A DNA stretch of 64,000 nt from Flavobacteriales bacterium UBA4110 (lineage in GTDB: Bacteria; Bacteroidota; Bacteroidia; Flavobacteriales; Weeksellaceae). Positions 35,410-44,524 of this stretch are shown here, piece by piece. How positions within the stretch are numbered: position 1 is the first letter of the stretch; each line of letters opens with the position of its first letter. The notes under the pieces were generated by a model that saw only the letters and a list, made by a program, of their open reading frames with translations, ran no database searches and was not told the DNA's origin. The stretch spans positions 62,001 to 126,000 of the forward strand of contig DFXK01000018.1 in the NCBI GenBank assembly GCA_002383165.1. The letters run 5' to 3'. Made by a program: the position numbers and the translations under genes.

Positions 35410-36360
35410 TTACACTTTTATGCTTTCATCTATTAACTGATTATTCCAAGAAATATTTTTTATGTTTTTGTTTTTATCAAAATAGAAATCTAGTCTTCCC
35501 AACAAAATTCCGGCCCAGCCAACCTGATTGACAATAACATTTTTACCAACCTTATTTTGAAAAACCAGAGGTTCTTTCAGAAATGTATGCGTGTGCCCTC
35601 CCAAAATGAGATCTATTCCGGAGGTTTTGGCTGCAAGATGCTTATCCGACATTTTCTCCGGCTGATCTTTGTAATCGAAACCTATATGAGACAGACAAAT
35701 CACCAGATTACATTTTTTCTCGTTTCTAAGAAAATCTGCATAATGCTGTGCTACATCTACAGGATCTTGGTAAACTGTTTCTGCATAATTCTTTTTTCCT
35801 ACCAGTCCATTTAGTTCTATTCCAACACCAAAAATCCCAATCCTTACACCGTCCTTATTGAAAATTTTGTAAGGTTCTGTTTTGCCATCAAGAATGGTAT
35901 TCTTGAAGTCGTAATTGGAGCAAATGAAGGGGAATTTTGCATTCGGAAGGACTTTTAGAAAACCATCTAAACCATTATCAAAATCGTGATTTCCCATTGT
36001 AGAAGCATCATATTTCATCATACTCATCAGCTTAAACTCAAGTTCGCCACCAAAAAAATTGAAATATGGCGTTCCTTGGAAAATATCTCCGGAATCCAGA
36101 AGCAATACATTTTGTTCCTCGCTCCTAATTTTACTAATGAGCGTTGCTCTTCTGGCAAAGCCACCCTGATTTGGATTCTTGGAATACGATGCATCAAAAG
36201 GTTCAATCCGGCTGTGCTGGTCATTCGTGTGAAGAATCGTCAATTTATGCGCTGATTCTTTTGTTAGAATATCAAATTGCTCTGCCAACAAAAAATTAGG
36301 TGCAAGCGTCAAAGCAAGACTTCCGCCACCGATATATTTTAGAAATTCTTTTCTTTTCAT
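35410..36360 (-). CDS. 5'-nucleotidase/UshA-type metallophosphatase domain protein
   Basis: 316 residues. A signal sequence with KRKEFLKYIGGGSLALTL suggests export by a Tat-like or Sec route. The dimetal site motifs are ILHTNDQHSRIEP, LLDSGDIFQG, TMGNHDFDNG and GGHTHTF. This is the N-terminal catalytic half of UshA-like enzymes alone; the C-terminal substrate-binding half is the upstream gene at 36360-37124. The ATG overlaps the upstream stop by one base (TAATG), so the two are translationally coupled. Confidence 0.88.
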   Translation of the reverse strand: MKRKEFLKYIGGGSLALTLAPNFLLAEQFDILTKESAHKLTILHTNDQHSRIEPFDASYSKNPNQGGFARRATLISKIRSEEQNVLLLDSGDIFQGTPYFNFFGGELEFKLMSMMKYDASTMGNHDFDNGLDGFLKVLPNAKFPFICSNYDFKNTILDGKTEPYKIFNKDGVRIGIFGVGIELNGLVGKKNYAETVYQDPVDVAQHYADFLRNEKKCNLVICLSHIGFDYKDQPEKMSDKHLAAKTSGIDLILGGHTHTFLKEPLVFQNKVGKNVIVNQVGWAGILLGRLDFYFDKNKNIKNISWNNQLIDESIKV

Positions 36361-37124
36361 TATTCCTGCACTTTTTTGTTTTTGAAAATCAATCTTACAT
36401 CGTCTGGAGAAGAAACCTCTGGGTTTTGTTTGAACTTATCTAGGAAAAGATCTCGCATTTTGATTCCCGTCTGGATCATCTGACCTTTTGAAAAGAATAA
36501 CATATTGTCGCCACCCAAGGCAAGATAATCTGATGTCGCTATGTAATACGTTTTATTCGCATCTACTGATCTTCCGTTGATAAGCTTTTTAGAAATGGAA
36601 TTATCATCAGTTTCTATTAAAATGTGGGAAACGGGATTATTTTTCTGAGTTTTCATGTAATAATCGAACAATCCTTCTACATCTTTCCCAGTCATTTTAA
36701 CGATTACAATTTCGTTTTCGAAAGGCATCACCTCATAGATTTGTTTCGTCAGAATATCACCTTTTGGGATAATGGTTCTGATGCCTCCGATATTGATAAC
36801 TGCTGCATCAATTGGCGGAACATTGTTCTTTTTCGCCCACTCATCGGCACCTTCAAAAGTGTAATCTGCCAAAAGGTTTCCCAGATTGCTGTTGTCGCCT
36901 GTTTTATTTAGTTCTGTATTTGTATGTGAGATTATGGTGTTCATTTTACCTTCCAGCTCGTGTTTGTAAGGTTGGATGATGGCAGCCATTTCCTTATCCT
37001 CACTGAGATCGCTGGTGATGTAAATATTCTTTTCGGTATGGATGTTTGCAATGTTGAGTGGCGCTTTACAACCAATCAACAACAAACTGATAATACCAAA
37101 TCCTAATAATTTATTTTTTATCAT
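36360..37124 (-). CDS. 5'-nucleotidase C-terminal domain lipoprotein
   Basis: 254 residues with a lipoprotein signal MIKNKLLGFGIISLLLIGC. It corresponds to the 5'-nucleotidase C-terminal domain: NSNLGNLLADYTFEGAD, AAVINIGGIRTIIPKGDI, YEVMPFENEIVIVKMTGKDV and YYIATSDYLALGGDNM are the substrate-binding blocks. No metallophosphatase domain is present. It is the first gene of the operon and overlaps the catalytic half gene by one base. The two halves would work in the periplasm or outer membrane on nucleotides. Confidence 0.88.
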   Translation of the reverse strand: MIKNKLLGFGIISLLLIGCKAPLNIANIHTEKNIYITSDLSEDKEMAAIIQPYKHELEGKMNTIISHTNTELNKTGDNSNLGNLLADYTFEGADEWAKKNNVPPIDAAVINIGGIRTIIPKGDILTKQIYEVMPFENEIVIVKMTGKDVEGLFDYYMKTQKNNPVSHILIETDDNSISKKLINGRSVDANKTYYIATSDYLALGGDNMLFFSKGQMIQTGIKMRDLFLDKFKQNPEVSSPDDVRLIFKNKKVQE

Positions 37125-37304
37125 TGAATTTTATCTTAATTACTGAATTCGTGATTCTCCGATTTCATTTAAAAATAATATGGTTACAAATCTAATGATT
37201 TTTGGGTTTTAAAACTAACTAAATAATTGTTAGAGAAGTCAAAAGAACATTCATTTTACTTTTAAAAAAAATCATTGTTACACATCAACAAAGCCAACAT
37301 AATC

Positions 37305-37335
37305 TTTGTCAATTATTAAAATAAAATTAACTTTG
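37305..37335 (+). promoter_or_regulatory. Consensus promoter of dapA
   Basis: TTTG at 37305-37308, 19-base spacer, TAACTTTG at 37328-37335. This is a full match to the Bacteroidetes -33/-7 form and the best promoter in the window. The ATG of dapA lies 24 bases downstream. Confidence 0.75.
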
Positions 37336-37358
37336 ACAAATTTAATTTTCAAATAAAA

Positions 37359-38234
37359 ATGGCTCAGCTAAAAGGCGTTGGTGTAGCTTTGGTAACACCT
37401 TTCAATGAAGATCTATCCGTAGATTTTGATTCTCTTACCAAATTAATCGATTATAATATAGACAACGGAACTAGTTTCTTAGTTGTTCTGGGAACTACAG
37501 CAGAAGCTGCAACGCTTTCTAAGGAAGAAAAGGACAGAGTTGTTGCACACATCACGAAGATCAATAATAACAGATTACCACTAGTTTTAGGAATTGGTGG
37601 AAACAATACGGCTGAAGTTGTAAAGCAAATCAAGGAAACAGATTTATCCGATTTTGACGCTGTTTTATCAGTTTCTCCTTATTACAACAAGCCGAATCAG
37701 GAAGGACTTTATCAGCATTATAAAGCTTTGGCAGAGACTGGTGAAAAAATCATTATTTATAATGTTCCAGGAAGAACAGGACAAAATGTGGAAGCTTCTA
37801 CAACTTTGCGTCTAGCGAATGAATTCCCGAATCTTTTTATGGTGAAAGAAGCAGCTCCAAATATTCTACAATATTTTGATATTTTAAGACAAAAACCCGA
37901 ACTTTTTTCACTGATGTCCGGTGATGATGAATATACACTGCCTGTAACACTGGCTGGCGGAGACGGTGTAATTTCTGTTATCGGTCAAGCCTATCCAAAA
38001 GAGTTTTCGACAATGGTAAAACTGGCTCGTAACAGAGAAGTGGACGAAGCTTACAAGATTCACAATTCTTTGGTAGAAATCACAAGATTGATTTTTGCAG
38101 AAGGTAATCCTTGCGGTGTAAAAACCATACTGGCGGAGAAAGGCTTGATAAAAAACTACCTGAGACTCCCATTGGTTCCAGCTTCAGAAAGTCTTCAGGA
38201 AAAGATAAAAGAAGAAATGCAAAAGCTTTCTTAA
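37359..38234 (+). CDS. dapA: 4-hydroxy-tetrahydrodipicolinate synthase
   Basis: 291 residues, a (beta/alpha)8 aldolase of the DapA family. The Schiff-base Lys163 is in FMVKEAAPN. The catalytic Tyr lies in IIYNVPGRTGQN (Tyr134), with SPYYNKPNQ and GTTAEAATLS as the other DapA motifs. It condenses pyruvate and aspartate semialdehyde in lysine and diaminopimelate synthesis. Single gene with its own strong promoter and terminator. Confidence 0.95.
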   Translation: MAQLKGVGVALVTPFNEDLSVDFDSLTKLIDYNIDNGTSFLVVLGTTAEAATLSKEEKDRVVAHITKINNNRLPLVLGIGGNNTAEVVKQIKETDLSDFDAVLSVSPYYNKPNQEGLYQHYKALAETGEKIIIYNVPGRTGQNVEASTTLRLANEFPNLFMVKEAAPNILQYFDILRQKPELFSLMSGDDEYTLPVTLAGGDGVISVIGQAYPKEFSTMVKLARNREVDEAYKIHNSLVEITRLIFAEGNPCGVKTILAEKGLIKNYLRLPLVPASESLQEKIKEEMQKLS

Positions 38235-38239
38235 AAACA

Positions 38240-38268
38240 AAAGGTTCAGAGATTTCTGAACCTTTTTA
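38240..38268. terminator. Bidirectional terminator
   Basis: AAAGGTTCAGA at 38240-38250 pairs with TCTGAACCTTT at 38255-38265 around GATT. Serves dapA (+) and the convergent 38270 gene (-). Confidence 0.85.
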
Positions 38269-38269
38269 T

Positions 38270-38665
38270 TTAATTATATAAAATAACCTTGTAAACATCT
38301 GAAGAATTTCTGGTAATTCCTTCACAAAAAAAACCTCCATTCTCTGGTATGAGTTCCATAAAATCAAAAATTTTACAATCTTTTGGCAATCCGGAAAAAA
38401 CCAGTGTAAACCAATATTCCTTTAGATATGGGATCGATGTCCATTCCGGAAAAAGCGTTATATTTTCAAAATGTATGAGTTTGGAAACATGTTCTAACGT
38501 TCTATCAACCAAATATGTGGAAGACCAAATTCTTATTTTTTCCTGCAAAAACGACTGTGATTTTATACAGCAATGAAGTATTACCTGGCTTTCTTCCTCA
38601 ATTTCTGGCTGAAGTAAAGCGAGTAGTTTGTCTGCTATAAATGGTTTGAGTTTAATTTTACTCAT
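38270..38665 (-). CDS. Conserved hypothetical protein
   Basis: 131 residues, no signal peptide or membrane helix. Composition is alpha/beta with segments IWSSTYLVDRTL, SKLIHFENITLFPEWT, LVFSGLPKDCKIFDFMELIP and GGFFCEGITRNSSDVYKV. I have seen this pattern in Bacteroidota proteins but know no function. It begins 17 bases after the mqo stop on the same strand and probably shares its transcript. Confidence 0.6.
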   Translation of the reverse strand: MSKIKLKPFIADKLLALLQPEIEEESQVILHCCIKSQSFLQEKIRIWSSTYLVDRTLEHVSKLIHFENITLFPEWTSIPYLKEYWFTLVFSGLPKDCKIFDFMELIPENGGFFCEGITRNSSDVYKVILYN

Positions 38666-38682
38666 TTCCAGTCGTGTTAAAA

Positions 38683-40164
38683 TTAATACTCCAGTTCAAG
38701 TTTATCTTTCGAATAGTCGCGGATCTGTTGTATAAGCTCAGGATGTTCTACCAATTTTTTTCCGTAGCTTGGTATCATCTGTATGAGTTTATCTTTCCAT
38801 TCGGTTGCCAACCTTTTTTCAAAACATTTTTCCAGCACCATTATCATTGCAAAGGCTGAGGTACTTGCACCCGGTGAAGCGCCCAACAGAGAAGCAATAT
38901 TCCTTTCTTTGTTCACAACAACTTCTGTTCCGAATTCTAATCTGCCGCCTTCAAAACGGTCTCTTTTAATGATCTGAACGCGCTGCCCTGCTTGTTTTAG
39001 TTCCCAGTCTTGTTCCTTTGCATCTTTTATAAAATCTCTAAGATGGGACATTCTTTGTTCTTTACTCATCGTCACCTGTTGGATCAGATATCTTGTGAGA
39101 GGCATATTGTGCCACCAAGCGCCAAATAATGATCGTATATTTTTAAAATTAACACTTTCTGGCAAATCGAGATAGCTTCCCTCTTTTAAAAATTTGGTCG
39201 AGAATCCTGCAAATGGACCGAATAATAATGCTTTCTGACCATCAATAATTCTGAGGTCAAGATGCGGAACCGACATTGGCGGCGCACCAACTGTAGCTTG
39301 CGTATAAACTTTGGCGTGATGTTTTTCAACCAATTCCGGATTAGTGGTAACCAACCATTGGCCACTCACAGGGAAACCACCGTAACCTTTACTTTCCTCA
39401 ATTCCAGAACTTTCCAAAAGAGGCAATGCGTAACCGCCTGCACCGATAAACACAAAATCTGCATGCACTGTCTGCTTATGAAGGTTTTTTCTGTCATTTA
39501 CCTTTAGATCCCATCCACCATTACCATCAGAATCGATATCTTTTACTTCGTGGTAAGTAAAAACTTCTACAGATTCTGTTTTACTAAGGTGTTCGATTAA
39601 CTTAGATGTCAATTTTCCAAAATCCACATCCGTTCCCTGATCCATTTTGGTTGCAGCCAATTTATCTGAAGACATTCTTTTCTGCATTACTAATGGAATC
39701 CATTCCGCTAGCTTTTTATGATCATCGGAATATTCCATTCCTTGAAACAGCGGAGATTGTAATAATGCTTCATGTCTTTTTTTCAGGTAATCAACATCTT
39801 TTTCGCCAAAGACAAAACTCATATGCGGACAAGAATTGATGAATTCTTTTGGATTATCAATAATTCCTTTGTTGATTAAGTAAGACCAGAATTGCTTAGA
39901 GACCTCAAATTGTTCAGCGATATATTCCGCCTTCTTAATATCGATTTTGCCTTCTTTTTCAGGCGTGTAATTCAGTTCGCAGAAAGCAGAATGTCCTGTC
40001 CCAGCATTGTTCCAAGCAGAAGAACTCTCTTTGGCTACTTTTTCCAGTCTTTCGAAGATTACGATTTCCAGACTTGGGTCAAATTCGTGAAGCATTGTTG
40101 CCAAAGTTGCACTCATAATCCCACCGCCTACCAACGCAATATCGTATTTAGGTTTTGGATTCAT
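38683..40164 (-). CDS. mqo: Malate:quinone oxidoreductase
   Basis: 493 residues, the family length. The FAD-binding N-terminus is DIALVGGGIMSATLATML, followed by the Mqo-specific SSSAWNNAGTGHSAFCELNYTP. GPFAGFSTKFLKEGSYLDL and LLGASPGASTSAFAMI near the end are diagnostic. It is a membrane-associated citric-acid cycle enzyme oxidising malate to oxaloacetate with electrons to menaquinone. A -7 box (CAAAATTA, 40185-40192 on the plus strand) lies upstream. Confidence 0.95.
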   Translation of the reverse strand: MNPKPKYDIALVGGGIMSATLATMLHEFDPSLEIVIFERLEKVAKESSSAWNNAGTGHSAFCELNYTPEKEGKIDIKKAEYIAEQFEVSKQFWSYLINKGIIDNPKEFINSCPHMSFVFGEKDVDYLKKRHEALLQSPLFQGMEYSDDHKKLAEWIPLVMQKRMSSDKLAATKMDQGTDVDFGKLTSKLIEHLSKTESVEVFTYHEVKDIDSDGNGGWDLKVNDRKNLHKQTVHADFVFIGAGGYALPLLESSGIEESKGYGGFPVSGQWLVTTNPELVEKHHAKVYTQATVGAPPMSVPHLDLRIIDGQKALLFGPFAGFSTKFLKEGSYLDLPESVNFKNIRSLFGAWWHNMPLTRYLIQQVTMSKEQRMSHLRDFIKDAKEQDWELKQAGQRVQIIKRDRFEGGRLEFGTEVVVNKERNIASLLGASPGASTSAFAMIMVLEKCFEKRLATEWKDKLIQMIPSYGKKLVEHPELIQQIRDYSKDKLELEY

Positions 40165-40334
40165 TTATTTAGATTTTTCGGATACAAAATTAGTGATAAA
40201 TGTCAACTTCTGTGCCTCGTCATTTTTTTAATATCTTATCATTTGTTAAGAAATCTCAAATCTGCCTTTAAAGTCTCTTCTGAAATTTTAAATCATTAAT
40301 TTTGCAAAGACTTTGGAAAATCGAAGTGTAAAAA

Positions 40335-42023
40335 ATGAAAGCTTTAAAAACACTTAATCCTTATTTCTGGAAACATCGCATATTACTGTTTTGGGGATTC
40401 CTATTTATCATACTAAGTAATTTTTTCACGATTTACAAAATTCAGTATATCGGTCAGACAATCAATATTATCGAGAAAAATTACTCTACGCTTAATCTAT
40501 CCACCGATACTGGAATTATAGAAAATATAAGAAACAATTGGACTTATTTTAGAATAATTTTTATCAATTCAGGCATTTTAATTGGTTGCTCCCTGCTCTC
40601 TGGTTTTTTCACATTTATGATGAGACAAACCATTATTGTAGCATCCAGAAGGATTGAATATGAATTGAAAAACAAAATCTATAGACATTATCAGGAATTA
40701 TCGGTTACCGACTATAAGAAAACGACTATTGGTGATCTTCTTAATCGATTAAGTGAAGATGTTGTAGCTATCAGAATGTATCTGGGACCAGGGGTAATGT
40801 ACGTAGTAAACCTGATTATATTACTCATTATCACAAGCATTTATATGTTTATGACGGATTTACAGATGACTCTTTGGACACTGATTCCTTTGCCTATACT
40901 CTCTTACGGAATTTATAAGGTGAGTGATATTATTAATAAAAAGTCAAAAGTGATGCAGAAAAGTCAGTCTGCGATATCAACTTTTGTCCAGGACAGCTTT
41001 TCCGGGATTCGTGTTATAAAATTTTTCAGCAAGGAAAGATATATCGAAAAAAATTATGGCATCAAAGTAAAAGATTATCAAGACAAAGCATTGGATCTTG
41101 CAAGAACAGAAGCCTATTTTTTTACGATTATCATCTTCGTCATAGGTCTTCTGAATGTTGCAATTCTTGTAATTGGCGGTCAAAAATATATTGCTGGTGA
41201 GATGAGTGTGGGAACCATTGCTGACTTTTTTATGTATATCAATATTCTTATTTTTCCTTTTTCCATGCTGGGATGGGTCACATCTGTCAATCAAAGAGCT
41301 GAAGCCAGTATGCAAAGAGTGAATGAGTTTCTGGATATGAAATCTGAAATTATTAATACCAATCACGATATCTATCCAATAACAGGTGAGATTGAATTCA
41401 GGAATGTAAGTTACACATATCCGAATACAGGAATTAAAGCAATTGATAACTTAAGCTTCGTGCTTAATGCCGGAAAATCACTGGCAATAATGGGAAAAAC
41501 TGGAAGTGGCAAATCTACTATCGCGCAATTACTTTGTAGACTAATTGATCCTGATGAAGGCGAAATTCTCATAGACGGGAAAAATCTGAAGGATCATAAT
41601 CTAAATCTTTATCGTGAACAGATAGGTTACACACCACAAGAGAGCTATCTTTTTTCCGATACTATAGAAAACAATATTGGTTTTGCAATTGACAATCCAA
41701 GCCACAACCTTGTAGTTGAAATGGCTAAAAAAGCCGATGTACACAAAAACATTGAGGAATTTAAAGAACAGTACAACACTCTGGTGGGCGAGCGTGGCGT
41801 GATGCTGTCCGGCGGTCAAAAACAAAGAATCTGCATTGCAAGAGCATTGATAAAGCAGCCAAACATTCTCATATTTGATGATTGTCTATCTGCATTGGAT
41901 ACTGAAACTGAAGAAAACATTCTTCAGAATATTGACAAAGACATTAAAACCACCACTTCTATCATAATAACTCATAGAGAATCAAGCGCAAAACGTGCAG
42001 ATCGTATTTTAATTCTTAATTGA
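40335..42023 (+). CDS. ABC exporter, fused permease and ATPase
   Basis: 562 residues. Six-helix transmembrane domain (about residues 15-310) followed by ATPase with Walker A GKTGSGKST, Q-loop YTPQESYLF, signature MLSGGQKQR, Walker B ILIFDDCLSALD and His switch IITHRES. The Walker B is followed by Asp-Cys in place of the usual catalytic Glu-Pro (DDCLSA against DEPTA), as in the degenerate half of some heterodimeric exporters; here no partner adjoins. A -7 box TAATTTTG is at 40297-40304. Substrate unknown. Confidence 0.88.
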   Translation: MKALKTLNPYFWKHRILLFWGFLFIILSNFFTIYKIQYIGQTINIIEKNYSTLNLSTDTGIIENIRNNWTYFRIIFINSGILIGCSLLSGFFTFMMRQTIIVASRRIEYELKNKIYRHYQELSVTDYKKTTIGDLLNRLSEDVVAIRMYLGPGVMYVVNLIILLIITSIYMFMTDLQMTLWTLIPLPILSYGIYKVSDIINKKSKVMQKSQSAISTFVQDSFSGIRVIKFFSKERYIEKNYGIKVKDYQDKALDLARTEAYFFTIIIFVIGLLNVAILVIGGQKYIAGEMSVGTIADFFMYINILIFPFSMLGWVTSVNQRAEASMQRVNEFLDMKSEIINTNHDIYPITGEIEFRNVSYTYPNTGIKAIDNLSFVLNAGKSLAIMGKTGSGKSTIAQLLCRLIDPDEGEILIDGKNLKDHNLNLYREQIGYTPQESYLFSDTIENNIGFAIDNPSHNLVVEMAKKADVHKNIEEFKEQYNTLVGERGVMLSGGQKQRICIARALIKQPNILIFDDCLSALDTETEENILQNIDKDIKTTTSIIITHRESSAKRADRILILN

Positions 42024-42100
42024 ACCCTTTCTTTTTTTTAAGTATAATTACCGAAATTTTAAGAAAAACAGGTGTTTTGGAGTTTTTTTTAACAAAATAT

Positions 42101-42130
42101 TTTGAAATCCCGAGAATTCTATTATATTTG
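42101..42130 (+). promoter_or_regulatory. Promoter of the DUF3276 gene
   Basis: TTTG at 42101-42104, an 18-base spacer, TATATTTG at 42123-42130, then the ATG 32 bases on. Confidence 0.65.
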
Positions 42131-42161
42131 TTAGAACAGATTTCTAAAAAAATATTTAACA

Positions 42162-42497
42162 ATGAGTGACTATAAGGAGAGACATGAGAATGAGATTTTC
42201 ACTAAGGTGTTGAAAGCAGGCAGAAGAACCTATTTCTTTGATGTGCGTGAGACAAAAGCGGGTGATTATTATTTGACCATTACAGAAAGTAAAAAGAATT
42301 TCGGAGAAAATGGTGAAGCGACTTTTGAAAAACATAAAATCTATCTATACAAAGAAGATTTCAAAAGTTTCCAAGAATTATTTAATGAATCTACAGATTT
42401 TATCATCCAGCAAAAAGGTGAAGATGTAATATCAGAAAGACATGATAAAGACTATAAATCCAAATCATTTACAATTGAGTCGGACGACGAAGTTTAA
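42162..42497 (+). CDS. DUF3276 / PUR-alpha-like nucleic-acid-binding protein
   Basis: 111 residues, no signal. The pattern HENEIFTKVLKAGRRTYFFDVRETKAGDYYLTITESKK followed by FEKHKIYLYKEDFKSFQE is the PUR-type whirly repeat. Such proteins bind single-stranded nucleic acid and are highly conserved in Bacteroidota. The acidic C-tail FTIESDDEV is typical. A promoter with 18-base spacing precedes it and a terminator follows. Confidence 0.88.
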   Translation: MSDYKERHENEIFTKVLKAGRRTYFFDVRETKAGDYYLTITESKKNFGENGEATFEKHKIYLYKEDFKSFQELFNESTDFIIQQKGEDVISERHDKDYKSKSFTIESDDEV

Positions 42498-42513
42498 AAC
42501 AAAAAAATATTTT

Positions 42514-42541
42514 AACGCATCTTTATAGATGCGTTTTTTTT
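42514..42541. terminator. Bidirectional terminator holding a stop codon
   Basis: AACGCATCT (42514-42522) pairs with AGATGCGTT (42527-42535) with loop TTAT, then a T run. The stop codon of the convergent acyltransferase (42523-42525) is in the loop. Confidence 0.85.
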
Positions 42542-43533
42542 ATTCTTTTTCGTAAAAATGGTTCTTCTATGAACTTCCAAATCATAACAGACAAAAATAT
42601 AATTACGATATAACTTACAAACAATCCAAAAAAAGAGTAATTCTTATAAATCTTTTCTTGTACAAAAATTTGAATTACAGGAAAATGCACAAGATACATT
42701 CCGTAAGAAAAGTCACCATATTTCCCAAAATTCTTTAATGGTAATTGTGAAAATGCTAACCATATTATCGAAATGCCTAATGATAAGGCAAAAATAATTT
42801 GAACTGGAGAATATAAGAATTCCATAATTCCAAGAAATAGAAATACAATCAAGATTTTATTCTTTTTTGTATTGAAATAATCAAAATTGATATACAATAA
42901 TATACCAACTAAGAAATATTTTAGACTGCCAGGAAATTGTTTTGATAATTCGTAATTGAAATACTTATTGACAAAATAACTATATATTAAAGAAAAAAAA
43001 TAGATACTTATAATGATACCGTTTTGTGACTTTAGACTTTTTTTATGGATGAAATAATACAATATAGGAACAAAAAAATAAAACATTATTTCCACTTTTA
43101 TTGTCCATAATGATCCATTGACTGCACAATGTAAATTATTTTCAAAAACATATTGAATGCAGGGTTTCAGAAAATTTGCAAATACCAAATTAGCACCTAA
43201 ATACTTTAACCAATCTGACGAGAAGTAATGTTGGAGTGTAGTACTGGAAAAAAAATATAGTAAAAAAGCGAAAGTAACAACGATAAAAAAATAAGCCGGA
43301 ACTATTCTTTTGATTCTATTTCTAAAATATATATTTAGACTTTTTGATCTGTCAAAACTTGAATAGATAAGAAAACCACTGATAATGAAAAAAGAGTATA
43401 CACTAAAATTAGGCATAGCTGCAAAAAAGCCGTTCCAAAATTCCGGATTCCCGCTTAAAAGTATCGAATGTCCTATTACAACTAGGAATGAAAACAAAAA
43501 CCTTAAAAAATCAAAATTATTGTTGTTTTTCAT
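42523..43533 (-). CDS. Acyltransferase-3 family membrane protein
   Basis: 336 residues, about ten membrane helices. NFDFLRFLFSFLVVIGHSIL carries the family RFxxxxxVxxxH motif, with H in VIGHS as the expected catalytic His. SGFLIYSSFDRSKSLNIYFRNRIKRIVPAYF is the second family block. These OafA/NodX-like enzymes add acyl groups (often acetyl) to extracellular polysaccharide or LPS sugars. A basic tail RKRIKKTHL ends the protein. No glycan gene cluster adjoins. Confidence 0.88.
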   Translation of the reverse strand: MKNNNNFDFLRFLFSFLVVIGHSILLSGNPEFWNGFFAAMPNFSVYSFFIISGFLIYSSFDRSKSLNIYFRNRIKRIVPAYFFIVVTFAFLLYFFSSTTLQHYFSSDWLKYLGANLVFANFLKPCIQYVFENNLHCAVNGSLWTIKVEIMFYFFVPILYYFIHKKSLKSQNGIIISIYFFSLIYSYFVNKYFNYELSKQFPGSLKYFLVGILLYINFDYFNTKKNKILIVFLFLGIMEFLYSPVQIIFALSLGISIIWLAFSQLPLKNFGKYGDFSYGMYLVHFPVIQIFVQEKIYKNYSFFGLFVSYIVIIFLSVMIWKFIEEPFLRKRIKKTHL

Positions 43534-43576
43534 ATATCATTAAATCCTAAATGTATAAAAACAATATTAAATAAAA

Positions 43577-43602
43577 AAACGCATTCAAATTGAATGCGTT
43601 TT
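43577..43602 (-). terminator. Terminator after tRNA-His
   Basis: AAAACGCATTCAA at 43577-43589 pairs with TTGAATGCGTTTT at 43590-43602. It lies seven bases past the tRNA 3' end on the minus strand, and can also act for the acyltransferase promoter side. Confidence 0.75.
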
Positions 43603-43608
43603 AATTAG

Positions 43609-43683
<75 letters not shown>

Positions 43684-43717
43684 GTTTTGCGTGTGCAAAT
43701 ATATAATATTTTCTTTG

Positions 43718-44440
43718 TTAATCACAAATAATTCCATCGAAATTTTTCAGAGCAATCAATTTTTCAGTTGTAAAGCCTTCCGCATATTCCACTCCGGAAA
43801 GTCTTCCCAAGTCTTGTGCTCTGTAAGTCAGGCTTTCCAGAAAATCTTTTGTTGCAATTGGTGTAACTGGTTCTTTGGATTCCGGATTATAAAATTGAGT
43901 TTTATATGCTAAACATGCTTCTATTTTTTGCTCCATAAATCCAGAAATATCAATCACAAACTCCGGAACCACGTTTTTCCATTGGATATAGTGGAAGATA
44001 TGTTTTGGTCTCCAAACTTCTTGAGAGTGACCATTATCGAAAGTTTCTATTTTCTTCAAACCAGAAAGAAAACAAGCATCGGAAACTAATTTTGCAGCTT
44101 TTGCATGGTCAGGATGTCTGTCATCTATAGCATTAGCCAAAACAATTTCCGGCTTATATTTTCTTATTTTCTCAACGATTTTAAGTTGATAATCTTCTGA
44201 ATTATTAAGGAAACCATCTTTTAGCTTAAGATTTTCTCTTGAACTAATTCCTAATATTTTAGCAGCGTCAGCAGCTTCCTCAGCACGTGTTTCAGCTGTT
44301 CCTCTAGTTCCTAATTCCCCTTCCGTCAAATCAATAACGCTGACTGTTTTTCCTTCAGAAATTAATTTTATAATTGTTCCTCCACAACCCAATTCTACAT
44401 CATCTGGATGCGCACCAATCGCCAAAAAATCACATTTCAT
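43718..44440 (-). CDS. bshB1: Bacillithiol biosynthesis deacetylase BshB1
   Basis: 240 residues, LmbE-like zinc deacetylase. The AIGAHPDDVELGCGGTI motif holds zinc ligands His11 and Asp14; the third ligand is His in DDRHPDHAKAA near residue 110. LTEGELGTRGTAETRAEEA is the substrate loop of the BshB1 type. It removes the acetyl group from GlcNAc-malate in bacillithiol synthesis. This shows that bacillithiol is the low-molecular thiol of the organism, in agreement with the DinB-family gene at 12773. BshA and BshC are not in the window. Confidence 0.93.
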   Translation of the reverse strand: MKCDFLAIGAHPDDVELGCGGTIIKLISEGKTVSVIDLTEGELGTRGTAETRAEEAADAAKILGISSRENLKLKDGFLNNSEDYQLKIVEKIRKYKPEIVLANAIDDRHPDHAKAAKLVSDACFLSGLKKIETFDNGHSQEVWRPKHIFHYIQWKNVVPEFVIDISGFMEQKIEACLAYKTQFYNPESKEPVTPIATKDFLESLTYRAQDLGRLSGVEYAEGFTTEKLIALKNFDGIICD

Positions 44441-44472
44441 TTTAAAAATATTTTCACAAAATTACTAAAAAG

Positions 44473-44509
44473 AAAACTTCCCAACTTTGGAGGTTGGGAA
44501 GTTTTTATA
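44473..44509 (-). terminator. Terminator after the TPR gene
   Basis: AAAACTTCCCAAC (44473-44485) pairs with GTTGGGAAGTTTT (44493-44505), bounded by A and T runs. It ends the long tonB-side transcript on the minus strand. Confidence 0.8.
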
Positions 44510-44524
44510 AGTTGATAATTTAGA

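Noticed and set aside
40977..41366. 129-codon minus-strand open frame in the ABC exporter gene.
   Set aside because: Antisense to the transmembrane and linker region of the exporter; no motif.
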